The notes: generated by a model not told the origin, from the sequence alone. A stretch of DNA of 37,228 bases from an uncultured Bacteroidales bacterium (GCA_902774075.1 CACYGT010000011.1:1-37228), one strand, 5' to 3'; positions 1 through 7,511 are shown, counted from the stretch's first letter. Program-made: numbers and translations.

Positions 1-131
1 CCTCCTCCGGTTCGAAAAATACCTATTTCATACCCCGGAAGAGACTCGGAAGTGACGCATCCTAGACCTTATTAAAATTTAAAACTTGTAAAACACACAT
101 ATACAGTCTATTATAACTTATATCTAAGCAC

Positions 132-806
132 TTGAAAAATATCGTTATCGACGGTTTAGCAGACACCTGTGCGACCTTTGTCTCACTCCCGCCCAATTCC
201 ACGCCTCACACCAAAGGTGTGCGCTATTTCACGCTCTGTACAGCCATCACAAAAATCCGCGGAGCTATGGACGACCTCGCACTCGGCTCCAAACGCCGCA
301 AACATATCATTGTCCGCCCCTCTCGTTTCCGTCCCGGCCTACACGAGCTCTATACCTACCATTTCCCTACACACTGGTCCGATGCCTGCGTAGCAAACCG
401 CGAACTCATCAAACAGGCCCAGCGCCAAGCGCACGCCCTCGAACACGACTACTCTTTCGAAGGCCTCGAATGGCGTCTCCGCTTCTTTAAGCATTACTTC
501 CACGTCTTTCGCATGCACGAAGATCCCGCGCCCGGCCTCAAACGTTACTCCCGTTTCTACCAATATACCTATGTCTGCATCTACCGTGCCCTCCAAGAAG
601 CCGCCAAAGCAGAGCAGCAAAAATCTTTGTTATGTGCTCCGGACGTCAGACCGGAGTCTATCCCTGCCGAGGACGTCACCTTCGAGCCGATAGAGCCCCG
701 CGATATCCTCTCTCGCCCTGTCAAAATCCGCTCTTCTATCCCCCTCGATCGCGTTTTTGACCAAAAATCTGTCCCGAAATTTGCATATCTCGAAAATTTG
801 TTGTAA
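132..806 (+). CDS. Hypothetical protein, 224 aa, function unknown
   Basis: I do not recognise this protein. The open frame starts at a TTG (132) because no in-frame ATG precedes the first Met at about residue 46; the exact start is uncertain. It is soluble-looking: no signal peptide and no membrane segment. Residues 45-150 are rich in Arg, His, Tyr, Phe and Trp, with stretches such as SKRRKHIIVRPSRFRPGLHE and a helical block with HALEHDYSFEGLEWRLRFFK, suggesting a compact basic domain, perhaps nucleic-acid binding (inference only). The C-terminal 70 residues are Pro/Asp-rich and look disordered. Codons strongly favour C at third positions (CTC, CCC, CGC), unlike the CTG/GGT-rich genes downstream. 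The stop codon TAA forms part of the promoter of the next gene. Confidence 0.55.
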   Translation: MKNIVIDGLADTCATFVSLPPNSTPHTKGVRYFTLCTAITKIRGAMDDLALGSKRRKHIIVRPSRFRPGLHELYTYHFPTHWSDACVANRELIKQAQRQAHALEHDYSFEGLEWRLRFFKHYFHVFRMHEDPAPGLKRYSRFYQYTYVCIYRALQEAAKAEQQKSLLCAPDVRPESIPAEDVTFEPIEPRDILSRPVKIRSSIPLDRVFDQKSVPKFAYLENLL

Positions 807-811
807 CTTTG
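780..811 (+). promoter_or_regulatory. Bacteroidota-type promoter for the SDR gene
   Basis: TTTG at 780-783 and TAACTTTG at 804-811, separated by 20 nt, match the Bacteroidota housekeeping consensus (TTTG, 19-21 nt, TAnnTTTG). The first three bases of the -7 element are the stop codon of the upstream gene (804-806), so the promoter lies inside the end of that reading frame. Start codon of the SDR gene is about 33 nt downstream. Confidence 0.8.
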
Positions 812-844
812 CAGCGCAAAGTTGAACAATAACGAAGACAAGAT

Positions 845-1624
845 ATGAAAACAGTAGTTATCACAGGCGGTTCGTCGGGTATCGGTAAGGCGACCGCGGA
901 GGTGTTTGCCGAGCAAGGCTGGCGGGTGTTTGAGTGGTCGCGCAGCGGTGCGTCCACGGACCGGATCACGCATATAGCGTGCGACGTGACGAAGCCCGAG
1001 CAGACGAAAGCGGCGGTAGAGGCCGTGCTGGCGCAGACCGAGCAGATAGACGTGTTCATCTCCAACGCCGGTTTCGGTATCAGCGGAGCCATCGAGTTCA
1101 CGACGAGTGAAGATGCGCACCGCCAGATGGAGGTCAATTTCTTCGGTGCCCTCAACAGCGTGCAGGCCGTGTTGCCACACATGCGCGAACGCAAGGCCGG
1201 ACGTATCATCTTCACCAGCAGCGTAGCCGCCGTGCTCAGTATCCCGTATCAGAGTTTCTACAGCGCATCCAAGGCCGCTATCAACGCCCTGGCCTTGGCC
1301 CTGCAGAACGAGGTGCGCGAATTTGGTATCCACGTCAGCGTGCTCATGCCGGGCGACGTGTCCACTGGCTTCACCGCAGCGCGTAAGAAATCCGAAGAGG
1401 GCAGTAACGCCTACGGCAACATCCACAAGGCCGTAGCGGCGATGGAGAAAGATGAACAGGGCGGTATGAGCCCGCGACAGATGGCCAAACAGCTCTATCA
1501 TATAGCGACATGCCGCTGTCCGGCACCGCAGTATATCGGCGGCGCGCAATACGCGCTCTTCTGCTTCCTCGACCGCATCCTACCCAAACGCTTCGTCAAC
1601 TGGGTAGTAGGGAAATTATACTAA
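845..1624 (+). CDS. Short-chain dehydrogenase/reductase (SDR)
   Basis: A classical SDR of 259 aa, the usual length for the family. The Rossmann cofactor motif TGGSSGIG is at residues 7-14, the structural SNAG motif at 73-76, the active-site Asn at 98 (VNFFG), catalytic Ser in TSS at 124-126, and the YxxxK pair Tyr139/Lys143. The Asp-containing ACDVT stretch at 45-49 is the usual cofactor-adjacent motif. These support an NAD(P)(H)-dependent oxidoreductase in the cytoplasm; the substrate cannot be read from the sequence. The C-terminus ends with a hydrophobic/basic segment (YALFCFLDRILPKRFVNWVV) common in SDRs acting on lipid-like substrates, which is a hint only. It is transcribed alone from its own promoter, and a separate promoter follows it. 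Confidence 0.92.
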   Translation: MKTVVITGGSSGIGKATAEVFAEQGWRVFEWSRSGASTDRITHIACDVTKPEQTKAAVEAVLAQTEQIDVFISNAGFGISGAIEFTTSEDAHRQMEVNFFGALNSVQAVLPHMRERKAGRIIFTSSVAAVLSIPYQSFYSASKAAINALALALQNEVREFGIHVSVLMPGDVSTGFTAARKKSEEGSNAYGNIHKAVAAMEKDEQGGMSPRQMAKQLYHIATCRCPAPQYIGGAQYALFCFLDRILPKRFVNWVVGKLY

Positions 1625-1637
1625 AATGGAAAATAAA

Positions 1638-1669
1638 TTTGCATATATGAAATATTTTTCATATCTTTG
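1638..1669 (+). promoter_or_regulatory. Bacteroidota-type promoter for the nuclease-pepP-kinase run
   Basis: TTTG at 1638-1641 and TATCTTTG at 1662-1669 with exactly 20 nt between them. It begins 14 nt after the SDR stop codon. The predicted transcript has a leader of about 130 nt containing a hairpin and a small open frame before the nuclease start at 1804. Confidence 0.82.
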
Positions 1670-1699
1670 CAGCCAAATTTGGAAGAACTACTTTTAGTT

Positions 1700-1721
1700 A
1701 CTCATTTTTTACTTAATGAGT
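1700..1721 (+). other. Leader hairpin
   Basis: ACTCATT (1700-1706) and AATGAGT (1715-1721) form a 7-bp stem with an 8-nt loop in the leader, 5 nt before the small open frame at 1727. There is no U-tract after it, so it is not a terminator; a role in translation is only a possibility. Confidence 0.4.
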
Positions 1722-1726
1722 CCGAC

Positions 1727-1807
1727 ATGGCTTATATCGGTGTACCTTGCGCAGTAGGCACATACGCCGTGATGGACATCAATTATATGGCTGATTTGTT
1801 TAAATGA
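1727..1807 (+). CDS. Possible 26-aa leader peptide overlapping the nuclease start
   Basis: An ATG at 1727 opens a 26-codon frame whose TGA stop overlaps the start codon of the nuclease gene (shared ATGA, 1804-1807). The peptide begins MAYIGVPCAVG and ends YMADLFK. The exact 4-nt overlap is the usual geometry for translational coupling, and the frame lies wholly downstream of the predicted promoter. There is no run of one amino acid that would suggest classical attenuation. No homologue is recognised, so it may be a chance frame. Confidence 0.3.
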   Translation: MAYIGVPCAVGTYAVMDINYMADLFK

Positions 1808-2790
1808 GAAAATCTATTTTATTGATAGCGTTGCTATGGGTTAGTTCATGCCTCTGGGCATGGACTAGCCCGGTGACGATACCGAGCGTAGGGGACGCGC
1901 GGTTGCATATCGTGGGGCAAAATGCTGAGAACTATCTCTTGAATCTAGAAGCATCCAATTCGTCTTGTGCTACTGAGGAAGAATTCGAAGAAAAGACGGA
2001 CAAGATGGCGAATGTATTCATTGCTTTGCAAGCCGATATCGTGGCAATATGTGAGGTAGAAGCTAATGACGAAGTATTGGGCTACATCGTCAATGCAATG
2101 AACACCATCTACGGACAAAGCGTCTATACATACCTGCACGATGTCATTGACGAGCCTAATAGCGGTACCGCATATCAAAAACTCAAAGTGGGCTTTATCT
2201 ATAGGACTGACAAAGTAGAGCCCACAGGATCCATCGTCTCTCCTTATCGCTCGGGCGAATATTACCGCCGCTTGCGCATTTTCAAAGCCAAAGACAGCTC
2301 AGAAGATCAGGGTGAGTCCTGGCGTATGGAGAACGTAGAGTACCTCTTGGGGGAACTCGAAGACATCACCTTAGACCCGGACATCTTAGTCATGGGCGAC
2401 CTGAACGCATACATGGGCGAAGCACCCATAGAGGCATTGGAGAACGCAGGATTTGAGGAGCAGTTAGTGCGCTTCGATCCCTATGCCTACACGTATATTT
2501 ATCGCAAGCAAAAAGGTATCCTCGACCACGCGCTGGCCAATGAGACGATGGTCGAACAGGTCACCGGCGCGTACGCCTATCATATCAACACATATAACTA
2601 TAACAGCTCGTATCACTACTCTGACCATGACGCGGTGCTCGTGGGCTTGAAGCTCGGCAAAGATAGCGGCGAAGGGTTAGAGGATGCCGGTGACGGACAG
2701 ACCGCCGTCAAGAAGATCGTGAACGGACAGCTCGTGATCGAGCGAAACGGAGTGCTGTACTCTGTACAGGGATTTGTAATTAATAATTAA
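1804..2790 (+). CDS. Secreted endonuclease/exonuclease/phosphatase-family protein, apparently lacking a core strand
   Basis: A 328-aa exported protein of the EEP (DNase I-like) superfamily. The N-terminus is a signal peptide (residues 1-20); VSSC at 13-16 could also be read as a lipobox. Superfamily motifs seen: Asn40 in GQNAENY, catalytic Glu84 in ICEVEAN, GDLN at 198-201, LDH at 240-242 and SDHD at 273-276. Between residues 155 and 170 the chain runs YRRLRIFKAKDSSEDQG. In related bacterial extracellular nucleases I expect a further strand of about 20 residues here, ending in NHxK with a conserved His before the AKDSxxDQG segment; that strand seems absent. The last 28 residues resemble the short KxxxNGQLxIxRNGxxY tail of Bacteroidales secreted proteins. 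The final codons come from the AT-rich tandem tract at 2780-2804. Confidence 0.85.
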   Translation: MRKSILLIALLWVSSCLWAWTSPVTIPSVGDARLHIVGQNAENYLLNLEASNSSCATEEEFEEKTDKMANVFIALQADIVAICEVEANDEVLGYIVNAMNTIYGQSVYTYLHDVIDEPNSGTAYQKLKVGFIYRTDKVEPTGSIVSPYRSGEYYRRLRIFKAKDSSEDQGESWRMENVEYLLGELEDITLDPDILVMGDLNAYMGEAPIEALENAGFEEQLVRFDPYAYTYIYRKQKGILDHALANETMVEQVTGAYAYHINTYNYNSSYHYSDHDAVLVGLKLGKDSGEGLEDAGDGQTAVKKIVNGQLVIERNGVLYSVQGFVINN

Positions 2791-2804
2791 TAAATAATTA
2801 ATAT
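2780..2804 (+). repeat. Heptameric tandem tract, unit TTAATAA
   Basis: Two perfect copies of TTAATAA (2780-2786, 2787-2793), a 4-nt remainder, then TTAATAT (2798-2804). The tract encodes the last residues of the nuclease, contains its stop codon and runs almost to the pepP start at 2809. The same unit is used at 4615 and 24272. Confidence 0.7.
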
Positions 2805-2808
2805 TCTA

Positions 2809-4614
2809 ATGAATATTAGGGAGCGGATAGAAGCGCTGAGGAGCGCGATGAGAGCAGAGGGGCTGGCGGCGTATGTAGTGCCGGGCAACGACCCTCATGC
2901 GAGTGAGTACATGGCAGCACACTGGTGCGAGATGCAGTGGTTAAGCGGCTTCAACGGCGAGAGCGGAACGATGGTAGTCACCCTCGACCGCGCGTTGCTG
3001 TGGACCGACAGCCGCTATTACCTGCAGGCCGGCATCGAGTTAGAAGGTTCCGGCATCGAACTGATGCGCGAGAGCGATATCGACTGCCCGAGTGTTCCGG
3101 AATGGCTGGAACGGTTAGAGGTGAGCGGTGAGCGGTTAGCGGTGGGTGTCAACCCCGAGATGTTCTCCGTAGATACCTTCGCGGCGTGGAGCGAGAAGAT
3201 CAGCCTCAAGTCTGTGGACCTCATCAAACCGCTCTGGACCGAAGGCCGTCCGGCTATCCCGCAAGACAAACTGTCACCCTACTCGGCAGATTTCGCAGGA
3301 GAAACCGTAGAAAGCAAACTTGCAAAAATTCGCAAGTTTGCGGGTGAAAGGTTAAAGGTGAAAGGTGAAAGGTGGGCATTGGTGGTCAGTGCGCTCGATG
3401 AGATCGCATGGTTGCTCAATATCCGCGGAAACGATGTGGAGTACAACCCCGTAGTCATCTCCTACGTAGTGCTCGAGGCCGACAAGTGCACGCTGTTCGT
3501 AGATGCGAACAAGATCGACTCCCCGGCGCAGAACTACCTGGACTTCAACAATATCGACGTTCAGCCCTACGAGGCGGTGTTCGACTATATTGCGAGCCTC
3601 TGCGGTACCGTGCTCTTCGACGGTGCACGCGTCAACGAAGCGCTCTACGAAGCCATCCCGGCATCCTGCAAGAAGATCAACACCAAGTCCCCTATCCTCA
3701 TTGACAAAGCGAAGAAGAATGCCATCGAACTGGAAGGCGAGCGTATCGCCATGCGCCAAGACTGCGTGGCGCTGACCCGTTTCTTCAAATGGCTGGACGA
3801 AGAGGCTTTTGCCAACGACCAGACGCAGACCGAGTGGTCGCTGATGGAGAAGTTGCATGAGTTCCGAATGATGGGCGAGAACTTCGTAGAGGAGAGTTTC
3901 GGAACGATCGCGGGCTACCAAGGCAACGGCGCCATCGTGCACTATGCAGCGACCGAAGACAAGTGCGCAGAGGTCAAGCCGGAGGGTATGTTACTGCTCG
4001 ACAGCGGCGGTCAGTACCTCGACGGCACGACCGATATCACCCGCACCGTATGGCTCGGCGGACGTATCCCGCAGCAGGCCAAACTCGACTACACGTACGT
4101 GCTCAAAGGACATATCGCCCTGCAGACTGCGCGCTTCCCGCGCGGCACAAGAGGCAACCAACTCGACGCGCTGGCCAAGCAGTACATGTGGCAAGCCGGC
4201 ATCACCTACGGGCACGGTACCGGTCACGGCGTAGGCCATTTCTTAGGCTGCCACGAAGGCCCGCAGAACGTACGAACCGATAACAACCCCACACCACTCG
4301 AGGTCGGCCATATCATCTCCGACGAACCGGGTATCTACCGGACCGGCAAATGGGGTATCCGTACGGAGAACCTCATCACCGTCGTTCCGGCCAAGCAGAC
4401 CAAAGCCACCACGACCGAAGACGAGTGGCTCACCTTCGAGACCCTCACCCTCTGTTTCTACGACACGAGTCTGATCGAGATGGACCTGATGACCGACGAG
4501 GAGATCGACTATATCAACGCCTACCACGTACGCGTCTATAAAGAGGTCAGCCCGCTGCTGAGCGACGAAGAGAAATCGTACTTGGCATATAAGTGCGCGG
4601 CGATTGAACGATAA
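2809..4614 (+). CDS. pepP: Xaa-Pro aminopeptidase (aminopeptidase P, M24B)
   Basis: A 601-aa cytoplasmic metallopeptidase that removes an N-terminal residue preceding proline. It has the long, three-domain eukaryote-like form: two creatinase-type N-terminal domains (about 1-310), the M24 pita-bread domain (about 315-540) and a short M24 C-terminal extension. The five metal ligands are all present: Asp398 and Asp409 (DSG...TDITRT), His477 (GHGVGH), Glu506 (SDEPG) and Glu520 (RTEN). It lies 18 nt after the nuclease and before the YbjN-like gene. Two tandem heptamer tracts sit in frame in the N-terminal domains, encoding residues about 102-113 (LEVSGERLAV region) and 179-190 (GERLKVKGERW region), both in surface-loop positions between creatinase-domain elements. 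Confidence 0.95.
   Translation: MNIRERIEALRSAMRAEGLAAYVVPGNDPHASEYMAAHWCEMQWLSGFNGESGTMVVTLDRALLWTDSRYYLQAGIELEGSGIELMRESDIDCPSVPEWLERLEVSGERLAVGVNPEMFSVDTFAAWSEKISLKSVDLIKPLWTEGRPAIPQDKLSPYSADFAGETVESKLAKIRKFAGERLKVKGERWALVVSALDEIAWLLNIRGNDVEYNPVVISYVVLEADKCTLFVDANKIDSPAQNYLDFNNIDVQPYEAVFDYIASLCGTVLFDGARVNEALYEAIPASCKKINTKSPILIDKAKKNAIELEGERIAMRQDCVALTRFFKWLDEEAFANDQTQTEWSLMEKLHEFRMMGENFVEESFGTIAGYQGNGAIVHYAATEDKCAEVKPEGMLLLDSGGQYLDGTTDITRTVWLGGRIPQQAKLDYTYVLKGHIALQTARFPRGTRGNQLDALAKQYMWQAGITYGHGTGHGVGHFLGCHEGPQNVRTDNNPTPLEVGHIISDEPGIYRTGKWGIRTENLITVVPAKQTKATTTEDEWLTFETLTLCFYDTSLIEMDLMTDEEIDYINAYHVRVYKEVSPLLSDEEKSYLAYKCAAIER
3113..3147 (+). repeat. In-frame heptameric tract in pepP, unit GGTGAGC/GGTTAGC
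   Basis: Five consecutive 7-nt units: GGTTAGA, GGTGAGC, GGTGAGC, GGTTAGC, GGTGGGT. Units alternate T/G at the fourth base. The tract encodes residues 102-113 of the aminopeptidase without breaking the frame. Confidence 0.8.
3343..3377 (+). repeat. In-frame heptameric tract in pepP, unit GGTGAAA/GGTTAAA
   Basis: Five consecutive 7-nt units: GGTGAAA, GGTTAAA, GGTGAAA, GGTGAAA, GGTGGGC, encoding residues 179-190. It is 0.2 kb from the first pepP tract and of the same length with a related unit. It is preceded by a perfect 8-bp inverted repeat (AAACTTGC at 3316-3323 and GCAAGTTT at 3332-3339). Confidence 0.82.
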
Positions 4615-4635
4615 TTAATAGATAATAATTAATAT
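4615..4635 (+). repeat. Heptameric tract TTAATAG/ATAATAA/TTAATAT
   Basis: Three 7-nt units beginning at the base after the pepP stop codon (4612-4614) and ending 2 nt before the next start (4638). The whole intergenic spacer is the tract. Confidence 0.65.
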
Positions 4636-4637
4636 AC

Positions 4638-5015
4638 ATGAAAGCAGATTTAGTTGAAGCTTGGTTATACCAAGAAGGTTACTGGCATGAGATTGACCAG
4701 GACGGTGATTTACACTTCAAGTACGACGGCAAGCACATGTACTTCAGCCCGGACGATGACCCGACGTATTTCCGCGTGAGCATGCCGGGAATCTACAAGT
4801 TGGAGAACAACCGCGTGAAAGTGCTGGAAGCATGTAACACCATCACCCGTAACTACAAAGTGCTCAAAGCGTTTCTGAACAACGACAGCTTGTGGCTGTC
4901 GATGGAGTTGTTTGTGGACTCGACACCGGAGGTAGGTGACTTCATGGACCGTTGCTGCCGTATCCTGGTGAACGGCTTCAATGACATAGCGAAAGAGATT
5001 TTAGGAGACAATTAA
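4638..5015 (+). CDS. Small YbjN / type III chaperone-like protein
   Basis: A 125-aa acidic, soluble protein without a signal peptide. The pattern of helix, then paired strands (GDLHFKYDGKHMYFSP, TYFRVSMPGIYKL), a helix (NTITRNYKVLKAFL), strands (SLWLSMELFV) and a C-terminal helix with a Cys-Cys pair resembles YbjN and the type III secretion chaperone-like fold, whose members usually bind partner proteins. This is a fold-level judgement, not a motif match. It starts 2 nt after a tandem tract and ends only 5 nt before the kinase-AAA+ gene, so the two are very likely translated from one mRNA and may act together; a role as adaptor for that protein is an inference. Confidence 0.6.
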   Translation: MKADLVEAWLYQEGYWHEIDQDGDLHFKYDGKHMYFSPDDDPTYFRVSMPGIYKLENNRVKVLEACNTITRNYKVLKAFLNNDSLWLSMELFVDSTPEVGDFMDRCCRILVNGFNDIAKEILGDN

Positions 5016-5020
5016 CCACT

Positions 5021-6853
5021 ATGGCTGTATTAACTTCATGGGACAAGATAGGACCGTATCGTGTCCAGAGCCTCATCAAGGCCAACCATTACACAGAGAC
5101 ATACCGGATCGTGGATGACAACGACCAACCGTTCTTCTTGAAGCTGTTCGCGGTCAACAAGATGCCGGCTAAGTTGCTCCATCCCGAGACGAAGCAGGTG
5201 AACGAGATCGCGTACTGCAAGCAGATCAACCACCGCAACATCATCAGTTATGTGACAGACGGTGCTTTTGAGCGCGAGAGCGGTTCGTATCAGTACTATA
5301 TCACCGACTATTTCGCCGGTTCGGTGCTGGCGGACTATATCCAACGCGAAGGCCCGATGGACGAGGCGCGTGCGTTGGCGGCTTTCCGCAGCCTGTTAGT
5401 CGTGCTCAAGTACCTGCACGAGCAGCAACCGGCACTCTGTCATAACGACATCACACCGCATAACATCATGCTCTCCGAAGCCCTCAACGGCGAGGGGGTG
5501 CTCATCGACTTGGGTCACGTACACACACCCTGCGCGGGGATCGTGGAGTTCAGCACAGAGGACCTCGACGTGCTCTACCACGCCAAAGAGACGATGGTGG
5601 GTATCTTCGACCTGCAGAGCGATATATTCTCCGCTTGCGCCACCCTCTATTTCATGCTGACGGGCAAGGCTCCGTGGGTGATCGACGTGCCGGCGACGGG
5701 TGAGTACAAAGAGCGTTTCCGTGCGATGTGGCAACATCGTCAGAGCCATCCGCTGGACCTGAGCGAACTGACGATCAGCAACAAGACACGTTATATCCTT
5801 GAGCACGGTCTGGCCCTCAAAGCGACCGATCGTTTTGCTTCCGTCAATGATATCATCGCGATCGTCGATGACCAAGAGGCAGCACCGCAGCCGGAGCCCG
5901 AAGGCGGCAAGCGCTTACAGGACGGCCCGATCGGTAAGGGTACGCCCGCTAAGACCGACGGCGAAGACAGTTCCAACGGCGGCGGTTCTGACGGCGGGGA
6001 CGGCGATATAGACATCGATATCCGTCGTGGCGGCGGAAACGGTTTCCAAGACATCGCCGGCATGGATGAACTCAAACAGTACCTCAAAGAGAAAGTGATC
6101 TTTGTCATTCAGAACAAAGAGCTCGCGGAGCAATACCGCATCACCCCACCGAACGGCATGCTGCTGTACGGCCCTCCGGGATGCGGTAAGACGTTCTTCG
6201 CTGAGAAATTTGCCGAAGAGACGGGCTTTAACTTCATCCTCGTCAAGTCCTCCGATATCGGTAGCACCTTGGTACACGGCACGGAAGCGAAGATCAAACA
6301 GCTCTTCGAGAAAGCCGCCAAGAACAGCCCGATCGTGCTCTGTTTTGATGAGTTCGACGCGCTCGTACCTATCCGCGGCGCACATGGAAACGAATATGTA
6401 TCGTCCGAAGTGAATGAGTTCCTGGCGCAGATGAACAACTGCGCGAAGAAAGGTATCTTCATCATCGCAACAAGTAACCGTCCCGATAAGATCGACCCCG
6501 CTATCCTGCGTACAGGCCGTATCGACAAACAGGTCTTCGTTCCCCTGCCTGACTTCGCAGCCCGAAAGGAGATGTTCAAGATGTACCTGGCCAAACGTCC
6601 GACGACGGATGACGTCAATATCGACGAGTACGCCAAGAGTACCGAGGGTTATATCGCGTCCGACATCGCGTTCATCGTCAACGACGCGGCGATGACCGCT
6701 GCCTTCTCCCGCAACCCCATCAGCGATGCCTTACTGCGTACCTCCATCAGTAACATCAAACCCTCGCTGCAGAAAGAGGTGCTGGATGAGTACTCGGAAA
6801 TCAAGAACAAGATGGACGGTATCTCCCGCCGCGTGGTAGTGGAAGGACTATGA
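5021..6853 (+). CDS. Ser/Thr protein kinase-like domain fused to AAA+ ATPase
   Basis: A 610-aa soluble two-domain protein. Residues 10-285 are a eukaryotic-like protein kinase: candidate ATP Lys41 (FFLKLF), a possible helix-C Glu62, catalytic loop HNDITPHN at 141-148 (Asp143, Asn148; HND replaces HRD) and DLG at 163-165 instead of DFG. The glycine-rich loop is poor. Residues 286-340 are a Gly/Asp-rich linker. Residues 341-600 form a classic-clade AAA+ module: Walker A GPPGCGKT (384-391), Walker B LCFDEFD (440-446), sensor-1 Asn486, and arginine-finger-like LRTGRID (496-502), closest in style to FtsH/Cdc48 modules. No membrane segment, zinc-protease motif or ClpP-docking IGF-type loop is seen. 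It follows the YbjN-like gene by 5 nt and precedes clpP by 38 nt. Function unknown; the active-site residues suggest both domains could be active. Confidence 0.9.
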   Translation: MAVLTSWDKIGPYRVQSLIKANHYTETYRIVDDNDQPFFLKLFAVNKMPAKLLHPETKQVNEIAYCKQINHRNIISYVTDGAFERESGSYQYYITDYFAGSVLADYIQREGPMDEARALAAFRSLLVVLKYLHEQQPALCHNDITPHNIMLSEALNGEGVLIDLGHVHTPCAGIVEFSTEDLDVLYHAKETMVGIFDLQSDIFSACATLYFMLTGKAPWVIDVPATGEYKERFRAMWQHRQSHPLDLSELTISNKTRYILEHGLALKATDRFASVNDIIAIVDDQEAAPQPEPEGGKRLQDGPIGKGTPAKTDGEDSSNGGGSDGGDGDIDIDIRRGGGNGFQDIAGMDELKQYLKEKVIFVIQNKELAEQYRITPPNGMLLYGPPGCGKTFFAEKFAEETGFNFILVKSSDIGSTLVHGTEAKIKQLFEKAAKNSPIVLCFDEFDALVPIRGAHGNEYVSSEVNEFLAQMNNCAKKGIFIIATSNRPDKIDPAILRTGRIDKQVFVPLPDFAARKEMFKMYLAKRPTTDDVNIDEYAKSTEGYIASDIAFIVNDAAMTAAFSRNPISDALLRTSISNIKPSLQKEVLDEYSEIKNKMDGISRRVVVEGL

Positions 6854-6888
6854 TTTGATATTTGATATTTGAAATTTGAAATTTAATA
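6854..6888 (+). repeat. Heptameric tract TTTGATA/TTTGAAA
   Basis: Five 7-nt units: TTTGATA twice, TTTGAAA twice, TTTAATA. The first base follows directly after the stop codon of the kinase-AAA+ gene (6851-6853) and the last is 3 nt from the clpP start. It therefore makes up the whole spacer. Confidence 0.82.
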
Positions 6889-6891
6889 GAT

Positions 6892-7506
6892 ATGAAAGAG
6901 AAATTGAATTTGCCTTCTGACCGGATCTTCAATCCGTATATCATTGAAGAGCGTCAGTTGAATATCACGCAGTTGGATGTGTACAGCCGTCTGATGATGG
7001 ACCGCATCCTGTTCTTAAGCGGCGAAGTGATCGGTGACACGATGGACACGCTGGTAGCACAGCTCTTGTTCCTCGACTCGCTCAACCACGATCCTATCCA
7101 CCTCTATATCAACTCCCCGGGCGGTGAGTGCTACTCGGGTCTGGAGTTGATCTCGGTGATGAAGTTCATCAAGTCGCCGGTGTATACAACCGTGCTGGGT
7201 CTGGCTGCCTCGATGGGTGCTGTCATTGCGTCGAGCGGTGAGAAAGGTCACCGTACTGCCCTGCCCTACTCGCGCTTCATGATCCATCAACCGAGTTCCG
7301 GTATCGGCTACTCGACCTTCAAAGACCAGGCTATCCATCTCAAAGAGATGGAGAACCTCAAGCTGGACCTGTATAAGGTGCTGGCGGAGAACAGCGGTCA
7401 GAGCCTCGAGCAGATCGAACAGCTCTGCGACCGCGACAAATGGATGAAACCCGAAGAGGCCATCCAGATGGGCTTCCTCGACGCAGTAGTCGAGCGCAAA
7501 GAGTAA
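6892..7506 (+). CDS. clpP: ATP-dependent Clp protease proteolytic subunit
   Basis: A 204-aa ClpP, the normal length. The catalytic triad is Ser107 (GLAASMGA), His132 (FMIHQP) and Asp182 (DRDKW), and the oxyanion-region INSPGG is at 73-78. ClpP forms a barrel of two heptameric rings in the cytoplasm and degrades proteins fed by a Clp ATPase. In many bacteria clpX follows clpP directly; here the gene ends in a strong terminator and the next gene is the convergent htpG, so clpX is elsewhere. Its upstream neighbour is an AAA+ protein, but that protein lacks a visible ClpP-docking loop. The start at 6892 gives the expected N-terminus without a long propeptide. Confidence 0.97.
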   Translation: MKEKLNLPSDRIFNPYIIEERQLNITQLDVYSRLMMDRILFLSGEVIGDTMDTLVAQLLFLDSLNHDPIHLYINSPGGECYSGLELISVMKFIKSPVYTTVLGLAASMGAVIASSGEKGHRTALPYSRFMIHQPSSGIGYSTFKDQAIHLKEMENLKLDLYKVLAENSGQSLEQIEQLCDRDKWMKPEEAIQMGFLDAVVERKE

Positions 7507-7511
7507 AAAGA

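Noticed and set aside
1..131. The first 131 bases, checked for a tRNA because of the GGTTCGAAA string
   Set aside because: The flanks do not pair as a T-arm and no acceptor stem is found; no gene or promoter could be supported in this stretch.
581..1549. A 322-aa minus-strand open frame opposite the SDR gene
   Set aside because: The SDR motifs on the plus strand are complete; the antisense frame shows no recognisable protein.
6362..6853. Kinase-AAA+ protein as the unfoldase partner of ClpP
   Set aside because: The AAA+ module is of the classic FtsH/Cdc48-like clade and has no visible IGF/LGF-type docking loop; adjacency alone is not enough.
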